This document shows positions 43,593 through 54,362 of a stretch of 64,000 bases of DNA, one piece after another. Source of the stretch: Bradyrhizobium sp. Ash2021. Its GTDB lineage: Bacteria; Pseudomonadota; Alphaproteobacteria; Rhizobiales; Xanthobacteraceae. The position numbers and the translations under genes were made by a program. The stretch is from NCBI RefSeq assembly GCF_031202265.1, contig NZ_CP100604.1, positions 7,298,501-7,362,500 on the forward strand. The letters are read 5' to 3'. Each line of letters opens with the position of its first letter. The stretch's first letter is position 1. The notes beneath the pieces are model-generated. The model had not been told where the DNA came from. It saw nothing but the letters and a program-made list of their open reading frames with translations, and did no database searches.

Positions 43593-44930
43593 ATGAAGCT
43601 GACAGGCTTTCTGAATCTGAAGCGCATCAGCGGACAGATCGCGGCGCTGGTGGTTGCCTCGATCGTGGCGCTGCATCTGATCATCACCGCAAGCTTCCTG
43701 ATCCACCGGCCGGACCAGCCGGATCCGTCCATTGACCGCGGCCACGCGCAGCTCGCGGCGGCGGCCCATTTGCTCGGCGCAGCCCCCGCGTCGGAACGGC
43801 CGCGGCTGTCGGCGGATATTGCGCGCGCATTTCCGCAACTCGGCATCGAACAACTTAGCCCGGGTGCTGCGCCCGCAGCCGACGAACCCGGAGCGCCCGG
43901 CCTGCGCGGCCTGCATCGCCGCCTCGGCAACGGCTATCGCATTTTCGCGCTGGCGCCCGACGTCAGCACCAACCGGATCGGCATCGCGTTGCCGGACGGC
44001 GCGATGATTGCCGCGAACCTGATGCCGGACCAGCGGCCGCGGCCGCCGTTCTGGGCCGGGCCGTGGATGATGACACTGCTGTTTGCCGTCATCAGCGTCA
44101 CGCTGCTGGGCCTGTGGGCGGCGCGCGCCCTGACCGCGCCGCTGTCGTCATTCGCAAAAGCCGCCGAAGATTTCAGCCTCAACGGCGCCGCGGCGCCGCT
44201 GCCGGAACGCGGCCCCGAGGAAATCCGCTCGGTGGCGAAGGCGCTGAACCGGATGCGGGAGCGGATCACCGGCCTGATCGACGACCGCACCAAAATGCTC
44301 GCCGCGATCAGCCACGATCTGCGGACGCCGATCACGCGGATGCGGCTGCGCACCGAATTCATCGAGGACGAAACCCATCGCAGCCGCATGCTCGGCGATC
44401 TCGACCAGATGCGCTCGATGCTGGAATCGGTGCTGTCGTTCCTGCGCAACGACCGCCGGCTGGAATCGATGACGCTGGTCGATATCGCGAGCACGCTGCA
44501 GCTCATCACCGATCAATTCGCCGACATGGGACGCAAGGTCGCCTATGTCGGCCCCGGCCATGCGATGGCGACGGTGCGGCCGGACGACCTGCATCGCAGC
44601 GTCACCAATCTGGTGGAGAATGCCGTGAGGTTCGGCGCCGAAGCCGTGATCCGCCTCAGCGTATCGGCGGACCAAGTGACCATCGATGTCGAGGACGATG
44701 GTCCCGGCATTTCCGATGCGCAGAAGATCAACATGCTGGAGCCGTTCGTGCGCGGCGACGATGCCCGCAACATGGATGAGACGACGGGCTTCGGCCTCGG
44801 CCTTTCCATCGCCAACGCCATTGTGCTCGCGCACGGCGGAACGCTGTCACTGCACGACCGGCAGCCGCACGGACTGGTGGCGCGGATTCAATTGCCCGCG
44901 CAGCAGCAGACGCAGAAGTCGGCGGCGTGA
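43593..44930 (+). CDS. sensor histidine kinase (EnvZ-like), partner of the upstream regulator
   Basis: A 445-residue membrane kinase. TM1 (IAALVVASIVALHLIITASF) and TM2 (MMTLLFAVISVTLLGLWAAR) enclose a periplasmic region of about 110 residues. HAMP (LTAPLSSFAKAAEDFSLNG) leads to the HisKA helix with phospho-acceptor His241 in AAISHDLRTPITRM. The catalytic domain shows N box NLVENAVRFG, G1 DDGPGI and G2 GFGLGLSIANAIV. It would autophosphorylate and pass phosphate to Asp56 of the regulator. The stimulus is unknown. Confidence 0.94.
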   Translation: MKLTGFLNLKRISGQIAALVVASIVALHLIITASFLIHRPDQPDPSIDRGHAQLAAAAHLLGAAPASERPRLSADIARAFPQLGIEQLSPGAAPAADEPGAPGLRGLHRRLGNGYRIFALAPDVSTNRIGIALPDGAMIAANLMPDQRPRPPFWAGPWMMTLLFAVISVTLLGLWAARALTAPLSSFAKAAEDFSLNGAAAPLPERGPEEIRSVAKALNRMRERITGLIDDRTKMLAAISHDLRTPITRMRLRTEFIEDETHRSRMLGDLDQMRSMLESVLSFLRNDRRLESMTLVDIASTLQLITDQFADMGRKVAYVGPGHAMATVRPDDLHRSVTNLVENAVRFGAEAVIRLSVSADQVTIDVEDDGPGISDAQKINMLEPFVRGDDARNMDETTGFGLGLSIANAIVLAHGGTLSLHDRQPHGLVARIQLPAQQQTQKSAA

Positions 44931-44970
44931 AGACTTCTTGAAGACCTGCTTCTTGAAGACCTAAAGCGCG

Positions 44971-45162
44971 TCAGGCCGCGAGTGGCTGATGTTCGGATTG
45001 GTTTTCGTCGTAGATCGCGATGGCCTCGAAGCGATAGTTGCAGGCGCGGCAGGTCCAGAGATAGGACGTGCGGCCCGGCGCGCTTTCGATCCAGTCCGGC
45101 TTCGCAATCGGCTTGCCGCATTGAGCGCAGGGATTTCCACGAGGCAAATCGGATCGGGCCAT
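44971..45162 (-). CDS. small zinc-ribbon protein
   Basis: A 63-residue protein with CAQCGKPIAKPDW and, 22 residues on, WTCRACNYRFEA: two C-x-x-C pairs that would bind one zinc. GGGAG precedes ATG 45162 at a good distance. It may bind nucleic acid or protein; family function is unknown. It is convergent with the histidine kinase gene. Confidence 0.75.
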   Translation of the reverse strand: MARSDLPRGNPCAQCGKPIAKPDWIESAPGRTSYLWTCRACNYRFEAIAIYDENQSEHQPLAA

Positions 45163-45414
45163 GGCGCATCTCCCATGTAGCAATTTTTTTGGATGAGACA
45201 GGTCTGCTGCCTGTCACGCCAAATCCTAGACCTCTATTGAATCATTTGCACGACAATCCGTCGCTGCGATGCGTGCGGCAAACCGTCGTTAAGAATTTAA
45301 CGATTCAGTTCAACTCCGATGCCGGAATTTCGCCACATCACCGCCCGCTGGCCGCAACAATTGGGGTGTGAAAAGCGGAACTCGGAAAATACCGGGTGTT
45401 CGAGACCATTTCAG

Positions 45415-45912
45415 ATGAAACGAATGCTGGCTTCCGCCTGGCTCGCCGCCATCGCCGCGCTGTCATGCGGCGCGGATGCGCAGGCGCAGCAACGTGCGCA
45501 ATATGAAACGCTGGTCGCCACCCATGCCCAGGCGAACGGCGTGCCGGAGGCTTTGGTGCATCGCGTGATCGTGCGCGAGAGCAGATACCAGCCGGCGCTG
45601 GTCGGCCGCGGCGGCACCATCGGGCTGATGCAGATCAAGCTCGCGACCGCCCGCAGCCTTGGCTACACGGGCACGGCTGAAGGCCTGCGCGATCCCGAGA
45701 CCAATCTTGTCTACGGCATCAAGTATCTCGCCGGCGCCTATCACGCCGCCGGTAGCGACCATAACCGCGCTATGCATTATTATGCGAGCGGCTATTACTA
45801 CGCCGCAAAGCACCAGCGGCACGAACGCGCACGACATTCCGAACCGGTGCTCGCGGGTGAACCGCGGAATGGCCCCGTCGATGCCAACGCTCAGCAGGTT
45901 CCAACCCAATAA
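45415..45912 (+). CDS. lytic transglycosylase (SLT domain)
   Basis: A 165-residue exported enzyme. The signal peptide MKRMLASAWLAAIAALSCGA is cut near DAQA. The SLT fold holds catalytic Glu55 in RVIVRESRYQP, then GRGGTIGLMQIKLATARSLG and NLVYGIKYLAGAYHAAG. It cleaves peptidoglycan glycan strands to anhydro-muropeptides. The domain is short, and the C-terminal tail after YYYAAK is charged and disordered-looking. ATG 45415 starts the signal peptide. Confidence 0.9.
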   Translation: MKRMLASAWLAAIAALSCGADAQAQQRAQYETLVATHAQANGVPEALVHRVIVRESRYQPALVGRGGTIGLMQIKLATARSLGYTGTAEGLRDPETNLVYGIKYLAGAYHAAGSDHNRAMHYYASGYYYAAKHQRHERARHSEPVLAGEPRNGPVDANAQQVPTQ

Positions 45913-45963
45913 CCGTCATAGGCGGGGCACGCCGTCCTTCGGGCGGCGATACCCGGGCATGAC
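45913..45963. repeat. dispersed palindromic repeat, family R6, copy b
   Basis: CCGTCATAGGCGGGGCACGC, CCGTCCTTCGGGCGGC and CCCGGGCATGACG in order. It lies 14 bases before the promoter of the thiamine operon. Confidence 0.7.
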
Positions 45964-45976
45964 GAGACGGTGTCCG

Positions 45977-46004
45977 TTGACACCCCCGCCGATCGGCCTA
46001 CATT
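45977..46004 (+). promoter_or_regulatory. promoter of the thiamine operon
   Basis: A consensus -35 TTGACA (45977-45982), a 16-base spacer and -10 TACATT (45999-46004). Predicted start near 46011, exactly where the TPP riboswitch begins. Confidence 0.8.
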
Positions 46005-46011
46005 AGCCCCG

Positions 46012-46122
46012 TTCCGAGGGGAGCTCCGATGAGGAGCTGAGATACCGCAAGCTTTGGGCCGGTTTGGCCTTGAGACCGCGGTGACCCTTTGAACCTGATC
46101 CGGGTCATGCCGGCGAAGGGAC
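46012..46122 (+). promoter_or_regulatory. TPP riboswitch (THI element)
   Basis: The conserved core CTGAGATACCGC and the thi-box segment GACCCTTTGAACCTGATCCG with GGGTCATGCCGGCGAAGGGA are both present, in the family's order. The aptamer starts next to the predicted transcription start and ends about five bases before the ATG of thiO. No terminator is visible between, so it most likely hides the ribosome binding site (AGGGACAGGG region) when thiamine pyrophosphate binds. Confidence 0.96.
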
Positions 46123-46126
46123 AGGG

Positions 46127-47140
46127 ATGTACCAGAGTTCGAAGCCGGGGGGGGATTCCCCCGTATCCATCATCGGCGCAGGCATTGCCGGCGCATGGCA
46201 AGCCCTGCTGTTCGCGCAGGCCAGCCATGCCGTGACCTTGCACGAGCGCAGTGACGCCGGAATGACGGAATCCACCAGCCACTGGGCCGGCGGCATGCTG
46301 GCGCCCTGGTGCGAGGCCGAAACCTCGGAACCCCTGATCACGCGGCTCGGCGTCCGCTCGCTCACCCTCTGGCGCGAGCAGTTTCCCCAGACCCCCTTCA
46401 ACGGCTCGCTGGTGGTGGCGCATGCGCGCGACCGCGCCGATTTCGAGCGCTTTGCAAAGCTCACCACCGGTCACAAGCGGCTCGACGCGCGCGGTTTGAG
46501 CGAACTCGAACCGTCGCTGGAAGGCCGCTTTCGCGACGGGCTGTTTTATGCCGGTGAAGGCCATGTCGAGCCGCGGCTTGTGTTGCCGGAATTGCACGCG
46601 CGCATCGCGGCCGCCGGCGGCCGGATCGAATTCAACAGCGATGCGGATGCCAAGGACCTCGACGGCATCGTGATCGATTGCCGCGGGCTCGCGGCGCGCG
46701 ACACCCAGCCCGAATTGCGCGGCGTCAAGGGCGAGATGATCATCGTCGAGACGTCAGAGGTCGAACTGTCGCGTCCGGTGCGGCTGATCCATCCGCGCTG
46801 GCCGCTCTATGTAATCCCGCGCGGCGACGGCCGCTTCATGCTGGGCGCGACCTCGATCGAGGCCGAGGATTCCGGCGTCAGCGTGCGCTCGGCGCTGGAG
46901 CTGCTGGGCGCGGCCTATGCGGTGCATCCGGCGTTTGCCGAGGCGCGGATCGTCGAATTCGGCTCCGGCTTGCGGCCGGCGTTTCCCGACCATCTGCCGC
47001 GGATTGCGATCGACAATGACAGGATCGCGGTGAACGGCCTCTATCGCCACGGGTTTTTGCTGGCGCCGGCGCTGGCGGAGCTGACGCTGGGTTATGTCGC
47101 GCGCGGCGTGATCGACAATGAGGTGATGCAATGCGCGTGA
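46127..47140 (+). CDS. thiO: glycine oxidase-like FAD enzyme of thiamine synthesis
   Basis: A 337-residue FAD protein. The Rossmann motif VSIIGAGIAGAWQALL starts at residue 13, and DAO-family features follow: HWAGGMLAPWCE, MLGATSIEAEDSG and the C-terminal GLYRHGFLLAPALAELTLGY. ThiO oxidises glycine to iminoglycine, which ThiG uses to build the thiazole ring. It is first in the operon and directly controlled by the TPP riboswitch. Its stop overlaps the thiS start by ten bases. Confidence 0.93.
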   Translation: MYQSSKPGGDSPVSIIGAGIAGAWQALLFAQASHAVTLHERSDAGMTESTSHWAGGMLAPWCEAETSEPLITRLGVRSLTLWREQFPQTPFNGSLVVAHARDRADFERFAKLTTGHKRLDARGLSELEPSLEGRFRDGLFYAGEGHVEPRLVLPELHARIAAAGGRIEFNSDADAKDLDGIVIDCRGLAARDTQPELRGVKGEMIIVETSEVELSRPVRLIHPRWPLYVIPRGDGRFMLGATSIEAEDSGVSVRSALELLGAAYAVHPAFAEARIVEFGSGLRPAFPDHLPRIAIDNDRIAVNGLYRHGFLLAPALAELTLGYVARGVIDNEVMQCA

Positions 47141-47328
47141 TCGTCAATGGCGAGGCGCGGGAGATCAACGCGTCGCGGGTCGACGCGCTGCTCTCAGAGC
47201 TCGAATACGAAGGCACGCATTTCGCGATCGCCGTGAATTACGACGTGCTGCCGAAGAGCCGCTGGGCCGAGACGGCATTGAAGGCCGGCGACGAGATCGA
47301 GATCATCACGCCAAGGCAGGGAGGGTGA
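47131..47328 (+). CDS. thiS: sulfur carrier protein ThiS
   Basis: A 65-residue ubiquitin-like protein (MRVIVNGEAREINASRVDAL) ending DEIEIITPRQGG. The terminal Gly-Gly is adenylated and loaded with sulfur as thiocarboxylate, which ThiG uses. It overlaps the end of thiO. The activating enzyme ThiF is not encoded here and must lie elsewhere. Confidence 0.95.
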   Translation: MRVIVNGEAREINASRVDALLSELEYEGTHFAIAVNYDVLPKSRWAETALKAGDEIEIITPRQGG

Positions 47329-47361
47329 TGTGAGTACATTGACGAGCGGCGCTCTTGCTTA

Positions 47362-47494
47362 CCTCGCCCCGCTTGCGGGGAGAGGTCGGATTTTACGCGC
47401 AGCGAAAAATCCGGGTGAGGGGGACTCTCCGCAAGACCTGCTGTGCCGAGAGTCCCCCTCACCCCAACCCTCTCCCCGCAAGCGGGGCGAGGGA
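47362..47494. repeat. dispersed palindromic repeat, family R3, copy c (inside the thi operon)
   Basis: CTCGCCCCGCTTGCGGGGAG on the left pairs with CTCTCCCCGCAAGCGGGGCG on the right; the centre has GAGGGGGACTCTCCGC and GAGAGTCCCCCTCACC. It fills the gap between thiS and thiG. Confidence 0.92.
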
Positions 47495-47520
47495 GCGCAC
47501 CGGAATCGCGGAGAGGCATA

Positions 47521-48303
47521 GTGGTCAACTTCTACGGCAAAACCTTCACCTCCCGCCTGCTGATCGGCAGCGCGCTGTATCCGTCGCCCGCGATCATGCA
47601 AGGCGCCATTCGCGCCTCCGGCGCCAACATCGTCACGGTATCGCTGCGGCGGGAAGCCGCCGGCGGCAAGACCGGCGACGCGTTCTGGTCGCTGATCCGC
47701 GAGCTCGATGTCGCGGTGCTGCCGAACACCGCCGGCTGCCGCAGCGTGCGCGAGGCGGTGACCACGGCAAAACTGGCGCGCGAATTGTTCGGCACCTCCT
47801 GGATCAAGCTCGAGGTGATCGCCGACAACGACACGCTGCAGCCGGACGTGGTCGGCCTGGTCGAGGCGGCGGCCGTCCTGATCAAGGATGGTTTTGAGGT
47901 GTTCCCCTATTGCACGGAAGACCTTTCCGTCGCGATGCGGCTGGTCGATGCCGGCTGCAAGGTGGTGATGCCCTGGGCGGCGCCGATCGGCAGCGCCAGG
48001 GGCGTCATCAACCCCGACGCGCTGAAACTGATGCGCGACCGCCTGCCCGACGTGACGCTGGTGGTCGACGCCGGCCTCGGCGCGCCCTCGCATGCGGCGC
48101 GCGCGCTGGAGCTCGGCTACGACGCCGTGCTGCTCAACACGGCCATCGCCAAAGCCGCCGACCCCGTCGCCATGGCGAATGCATTCCGGCTCGGCGTCGA
48201 GGCCGGCCGCACCGCCTATGAAGCCGGGCTGATGGAAGCCCGCGATTTCGCCTCCCCTTCAACCCCTGTCATCGGGACACCCTTCTGGCATGCCGTATCC
48301 TGA
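47521..48303 (+). CDS. thiG: thiazole synthase ThiG
   Basis: A 260-residue TIM-barrel enzyme that joins deoxyxylulose phosphate, iminoglycine and ThiS-bound sulfur into the thiazole phosphate. [20 protein letters not shown] starts the fold, [17 protein letters not shown] carries the Schiff-base Lys, and [14 protein letters not shown] plus [20 protein letters not shown] are typical. The start is GTG 47521, preceded by GGAGAGG. The frame remains open upstream through the repeat but is not protein-like there. It overlaps thiE by 14 bases. Confidence 0.94.
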   Translation: MVNFYGKTFTSRLLIGSALYPSPAIMQGAIRASGANIVTVSLRREAAGGKTGDAFWSLIRELDVAVLPNTAGCRSVREAVTTAKLARELFGTSWIKLEVIADNDTLQPDVVGLVEAAAVLIKDGFEVFPYCTEDLSVAMRLVDAGCKVVMPWAAPIGSARGVINPDALKLMRDRLPDVTLVVDAGLGAPSHAARALELGYDAVLLNTAIAKAADPVAMANAFRLGVEAGRTAYEAGLMEARDFASPSTPVIGTPFWHAVS

Positions 48304-48898
48304 TAAATTCTACCCCGTCGTCGACAGCGTGGCGTGGGTCGAACGCCTGACGCGGCTCGGCGTCGGCACCATTCAACTGCGCGCCAAGGAACTTGATGAC
48401 GGACAAGCGCTGCAGATCGTCAGCGATGCGCTCGATTTTACCAGGGGCACGCCGACAAAACTCGTGGTCAATGATTACTGGCGCGCGGCGATCGTCGCCG
48501 GCGCGCAGCATCTGCATCTCGGCCAGGAAGATCTGGTCGGCGCCGACCTCGGCGAGATCAGGAAAGCCGGGCTGACGCTCGGCATCTCCACCCATGACGA
48601 CGAGGAACTGGCCACGGCCTTGCGCGCCAACCCCGACTACATCGCGCTCGGGCCGATCTTCCCGACCACGCTGAAATCGATGCGCTTTGCGCCGCAGGGT
48701 ATTCCCAAACTCACCGAGTGGAAGAAGCGCATCGGCAACATCCCGCTGGTCGCGATCGGCGGCATCAAGCTCGAACAGGCCGCGGACATCTTTGCCGCCG
48801 GCGCCGACTCGATCGCCGTCGTCAGCGACGTCACCCAGAATGCCGACCCCGATGCGCGCGTGCGCGCCTGGCTCGGCCAGAACGCGGAGGCCGCGTGA
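48290..48898 (+). CDS. thiE: thiamine phosphate synthase
   Basis: A 202-residue TIM-barrel protein. Motifs: [54 protein letters not shown] and [20 protein letters not shown]. ThiE couples the thiazole phosphate with hydroxymethylpyrimidine diphosphate to give thiamine phosphate. It overlaps thiG, indicating translational coupling. The kinase ThiD that makes its pyrimidine substrate is not in this operon. Confidence 0.93.
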   Translation: MPYPDKFYPVVDSVAWVERLTRLGVGTIQLRAKELDDGQALQIVSDALDFTRGTPTKLVVNDYWRAAIVAGAQHLHLGQEDLVGADLGEIRKAGLTLGISTHDDEELATALRANPDYIALGPIFPTTLKSMRFAPQGIPKLTEWKKRIGNIPLVAIGGIKLEQAADIFAAGADSIAVVSDVTQNADPDARVRAWLGQNAEAA

Positions 48899-48919
48899 GA
48901 TGACCACGAAACTATCAAC

Positions 48920-49007
48920 CGTCATTGCGAGCGAAGCGAAGCAATCCATCGGCACCGCGCATTCGGTGACAATGGATTGCTTCGTCGCTTCGCTCCTCGC
49001 AATGACG
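48920..49007. repeat. dispersed palindromic repeat, family R2, copy b (inside the thi operon)
   Basis: CGTCATTGCGAGCGAAGCGA with AGCAATCCAT on the left and ATGGATTGCTTCG ending CTCCTCGCAATGACG on the right. It lies between thiE and thiC, 36 bases before thiC. Confidence 0.92.
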
Positions 49008-49027
49008 AAAACAATCGACAGAATTGA

Positions 49028-50941
<1,914 letters not shown>

Positions 50942-50969
50942 GGCTTCTCCTACGCATCCATTTGGAAAT

Positions 50970-50996
50970 AAGGGCCGGGCTCACGCCCGGCCCTTT
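50970..50996. terminator. terminator after thiC, usable in both directions
   Basis: AAGGGCCGGGC pairs perfectly with GCCCGGCCCTT around TCAC, with T-rich flank on the plus side. It separates thiC from the convergent DUF262 gene. Confidence 0.88.
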
Positions 50997-51029
50997 GATT
51001 CCGTATTAGCACTGGACTGCCCACGGCAG

Positions 51030-52571
51030 TTACTGGAGAATACGACGCCCCGGCAGCATCTTGCGCAAGAACCCATTAAATGCCTCGGCGAGAAGATCGC
51101 GCCGGGCTGCCCAGAAATCCTCGGCTCGATCGACCCCCCATAGAGATCGATCTAGAGGAATGCACTGACTTTCAAGCGTCTCGCGCTTCAGCTTACCCAA
51201 ATAGACGTCCGGCGACGCAGCGCCAATCGATCTATTCACCTCTCCTGTAATGAAGGCAATGTTTGCGACGGCGTCAGCTTTCGCCCGTTTCGATTCTTCA
51301 AATTGGGCTCGCGGTAAAATATGATGTCTATCCACGTTTGCCTGCAAGAGTATTTGAGAATTAGAGAATAGGTCGCTGAGTCCTTGGTGTCTGCACGCGA
51401 TGTAGGCTGCAAATAATGCACCCTTGTCGTTCAATGCACCTTTGAAATCGTTAGCGACGGCCCCAAATGCTCCTGCGTCTCGCCGAACATTTGTTAACAA
51501 TTTGCCAATCGGATCATCCGAGCGGCACGCCCGCAGATCCTGATCCAAAGCGGTCTCCGCGGATTTGCTGTAACGATGCAACAGAGCTGCCATCGCGAGC
51601 CACCCTGCTACACCCCTTGGATCACGATCTCGCGGACCACGAGAAGCACACAGTGCAATTACTGGGACGAGAAGCGCACCACTCCATAAAATGTCCATAT
51701 TTACCAGACCGAACTCGTTTCGGATAAGGGCCATAGCCTCCTTCGTTGCTCTTTTGGTGTCGGACCAAGCCTTCGCGACCTCGGCGCGGCTAAGTTCGTG
51801 AAGTGGGGTACGACTCCTTCCATCCGGCAGAGCCACAAAGGCGCAGGCTCGAAACAAATGCATAACATTCAGACGAGAAAATCCCTACCCCTTGAGTTCG
51901 GTAACAAACGGGGCCACATCGTCAGCAATGAACCCTGTATGCTTCGCGGCAACGCGTGCACTCGCAATGTCTTCGGTCTTCAGTTTGACTCCTAATGTAT
52001 TAATCCGCGTAAATGCCTCCACAGCTTGATCAAACGAAAAATCTCTCATGTGAACAGCTGGAATCTCGTATTGTAGTATTTTGCGCACGTTCTCGAATTT
52101 GGCTTCGCGCCTTTCGCCTTTCAATCCGTCGGGCAATGACTTTCTCAACTGTCGATATAGCTCATCGTCCAATATCTCACTTACAGAAACCCAGCTGCTG
52201 TCTTTCTTCGTTGCCGCATTGGCCAAGCGAAAGCTGTCTTCATCGGGATTGAAAACTACTTCGATACCCTCATCGCCGCTTAGTATTCTAGATAACGTGA
52301 TTACTCTTTGCTGACCATCGATGAGCCAAGAGACGGATCGACCACGAACGGGACGAGGGTCACGACGGCGAGCCCGAACATCGGATTCGCTCGACCACAG
52401 TAACAATGCGGAAATTGGAAAGGATCTGTAAATTGAATCTAGCAGATACGGCGCTCTGCTCTTCTTCCAAACATACTCTCGCTGGAATTCGGGAATTACT
52501 AAGCGGCCACTTCGGTAGTCTTCAATAATGTCTCGGACTTTAAGCGTTTGAATATCAAGACTATGCGGCAC
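51030..52571 (-). pseudogene. DUF262/HNH (GmrSD-like) restriction-type gene interrupted by an amber codon
   Basis: Read as one frame this gives 513 codons with a single stop, TAG at 51887-51885. The first part (52571-51885) is DUF262: LVIPEFQREYVWKKSRAPYL, SWLIDGQQRVITLSR and AFTRINTLGVKLKTEDIASA. After the stop the same frame continues GFSRLNVMHLFRACAFVALP and ends with an HNH-like segment NVDRHHILPRAQFEE and NIAFITGEVNRSIG, as in DUF1524. This is the domain order of GmrSD-type type IV restriction proteins. The region is AT-rich (25 or 26 G/C of 60 on sampled lines), unlike its neighbours, so it was probably acquired. ATG 51863 lacks a ribosome binding site. Confidence 0.8.
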
Positions 52572-52711
52572 GTTTCCCCCATCGAACTATTTTTGAGTAC
52601 CTATGAATCTTATAGTAGACTTTAATAAAGACAATCCTTGATTGTGCCACATCCAACTAGTCACCATCGCTCTATTTTTTGGGTTTCCAAGCAGCCCCAG
52701 GAAAATGATCC

Positions 52712-53098
52712 ATGCCCCCCATCCAACACTTCCCTCCCCCGCCCGGCGTCAAGGCCCCGCCGCTGTCCTTCGCCGCCCGCGTCGGCGACCTGCTGTTCAT
52801 CTCCGGCATCCCCGGCTTTGACGAAAATCGCGCCCTTCCCGATACCTTCGAGGCCCAGTTCGCCAACGTCGTCATCAACATCAAGCGCGTGCTCCACGAG
52901 GCCGGCGCGACCGTCCATGATCTGGTCAAGGTCAACGTGCTGCTGACGCGCGCCTCCGACGTCGCCGGGATGAATGCGCTGTATGCCGGCGCGTTCGGAC
53001 CCGCACCCTATCCGGCCCGCACCACCTGCGTGGTGCAGGCGCTGCCCGATCCGAAGATGCTGATCGAGATCGAGGGCGTGGCGTCGCTGAAGGCGTAG
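52712..53098 (+). CDS. RidA family protein (Rid/YjgF)
   Basis: A 128-residue protein. Typical features: SFAARVGDLLFISGIPGFDE, VVINIKRVLHEAGATVHDLV, YPARTTCVVQALPDPKMLIE ending IEGVASLKA. The Arg in the last-but-one motif is the one that binds carboxylate intermediates in RidA deaminases. Such proteins remove reactive enamines/imines; this one may belong to a Rid subfamily with other tasks. It is a single gene after the DUF262 relic. Confidence 0.88.
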   Translation: MPPIQHFPPPPGVKAPPLSFAARVGDLLFISGIPGFDENRALPDTFEAQFANVVINIKRVLHEAGATVHDLVKVNVLLTRASDVAGMNALYAGAFGPAPYPARTTCVVQALPDPKMLIEIEGVASLKA

Positions 53099-53103
53099 GA
53101 AAG

Positions 53104-53227
53104 CCGTCGTTGCCGGACATAGCCGCCCGAAGGACGGCGTCGCTTCCGCTCGCCTATGCCCGGCAATCCATCGCGCGAAGCGCATCTTCGTGTTTGATGG
53201 ATGCGCGGGTCAAGCCCGCGCATGACG
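53104..53227. repeat. dispersed palindromic repeat, family R6, copy c (expanded)
   Basis: CCGTCGTTGCCGGACATAGC, CGCCCGAAGGACGGCG, ATGCCCGGCAATCCATCGCG, and the closing GGGTCAAGCCCGCGCATGACG. It is longer than the other R6 copies and has an inner inverted pair CCATCGCGCGA/TTGATGGATGCGCG. Confidence 0.65.
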
Positions 53228-53269
53228 AGTTGAGTGCGGGCGAGAAAAATGGTGAGTTTCGCTGAGTTT

Positions 53270-53322
53270 ATCATCGGGCGCGCATTCGCGCGACCCGTTG
53301 GCTCTACCCACCCTACGAATCC
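53270..53322. repeat. hairpin module copy M2 with the end of an R7 repeat
   Basis: ATCATCGGGCGCGCATTCGC then GCGACCCGTTGGCT is the right part of the module; CTACCCACCCTACGAA that follows is the right arm of family R7 (compare 53752-53766). The left arm is missing, so this is a truncated copy. Confidence 0.75.
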
Positions 53323-53332
53323 GCCGACTGCC

Positions 53333-53557
53333 TCACTTCTCGAACATCGTCTCGAATAATTCCTTCGCGCGTTCCAGCCCCTCTGGCGTGAAGACCACCG
53401 ATTTCACTTTGCCCACGGGATCGTGGATCATGCCCTTGTCGTGCAGGCGGCCGAGCACGCCCCAATCAAATCCCTTCCAGGCCCTGTAGCCGTCGTGCAG
53501 GGTCAAATAGAGCAACGCCAGCGCCGCGTCGTCGATCTTGTCGGTGTTGAGGGACAT
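53333..53557 (-). CDS. DUF6429 family protein
   Basis: A 74-residue protein: MSLNTDKIDDAALALLYLTL, then HDGYRAWKGFDWGVLGRLHD, KGMIHDPVGKVKSVVFTPEG and LERAKELFETMFEK. This is the full pattern of DUF6429, short winged-helix-like proteins of unknown role widespread in Proteobacteria, often near toxin or mobile genes. ATG 53557 is chosen because GAGG lies six bases before it; ATG 53569 is possible. It is set between repeat clusters. Confidence 0.8.
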   Translation of the reverse strand: MSLNTDKIDDAALALLYLTLHDGYRAWKGFDWGVLGRLHDKGMIHDPVGKVKSVVFTPEGLERAKELFETMFEK

Positions 53558-53642
53558 CGCGAACCTCATGCCGTTAGTCTGCCTCATGCCATCCTATTCA
53601 GGATCGCGCGATGCGCAATCGGTTCGAGCAAGCCCGAGTCAG

Positions 53643-53766
53643 TAGGGTGGGCAAAGGCGCGCTTGCGCCGTGCCCACCATGTTTTCCTCCGCTTGCAATG
53701 GTGGGCACGCGGAGCCTGTCATCGGGCGCGCATTCGCGCGACCCGTTGGCTTTTCCCACCCTACGA
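53643..53766. repeat. dispersed repeat, family R7, with nested hairpin module (copy M3)
   Basis: GTAGGGTGGGCAAAGGCGCG opens and TTTCCCACCCTACGAA closes, with GTGCCCACCATG/CAATGGTGGGCAC inside. Module M3 (53709-53751, GGAGCCTGTCATCGGGCGCG onward) sits between the inner arm and the closing arm. Confidence 0.85.
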
Positions 53767-53804
53767 AGCTGCTTCGCTTCACGCGCAAGGAAAAAATGGA
53801 GCTG

Positions 53805-54308
53805 TGGCTGCGACAAATCAACACGACGGGCAAATCACCCAAAACCTGTCTAGCCCTTCCGCAAAAAATATTTCGCTTTCGCCGTCGGGCAAATCAGTGG
53901 TTTGACTCCGCGCGTCTCATCCGAATGAGGGGCGGGTCGCGATCGTCACGAACGTTGCGGTGAGATGCGGTGGACGCGAAGGCCACGACTGACGAGCGTG
54001 GCCGATGCGGACGGCGAAGTCGTGTGGTCCTGGCGCCCCGATGCTGGCGTCAAGTTCTTGGGAAGCGAGATTCTCAGGGATGACGGTGGCAAACAAGCCG
54101 GTCACCGGGGAGAGCGCGAAGTAAGCCGTAAAACCATTGCGCGGGGAAGGCCGGAGTGTTTCCGCTGAACCTGTATGCTCGTGTGCGTTTTCTTTTGTGC
54201 ATGTTGCACACGAGACCGCGGGTGCAGCGCGCACCCGGTCTTCCCTGCGCCCTCTGCGCTTTACGAGGGTGGAACGTGACGCAAAGCTCGGGCGGATCGC
54301 GCCGCGAG
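53805..54308. repeat. composite repeat R4, copy B
   Basis: Same blocks as copy A (9881-10243) in reverse orientation. 53810-53905 holds CGGGCAAATCA motifs and AAATATTT; 54111-54308 holds AAGCCGTAAAACCATTGCGC, CACACGAGACCGCGGGTGCA and CCTGCGCCCTCTG. The intervening 200 bases (from about 53960) have no match in copy A but look like sequence I recall next to this repeat in other Bradyrhizobium genomes. ORFs here are not called as genes. Confidence 0.78.
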
Positions 54309-54362
54309 AAGGCGGGCGCGTATCCTCATCGCTGTTTGACACGTGAATCGGTAGTCTCACCC

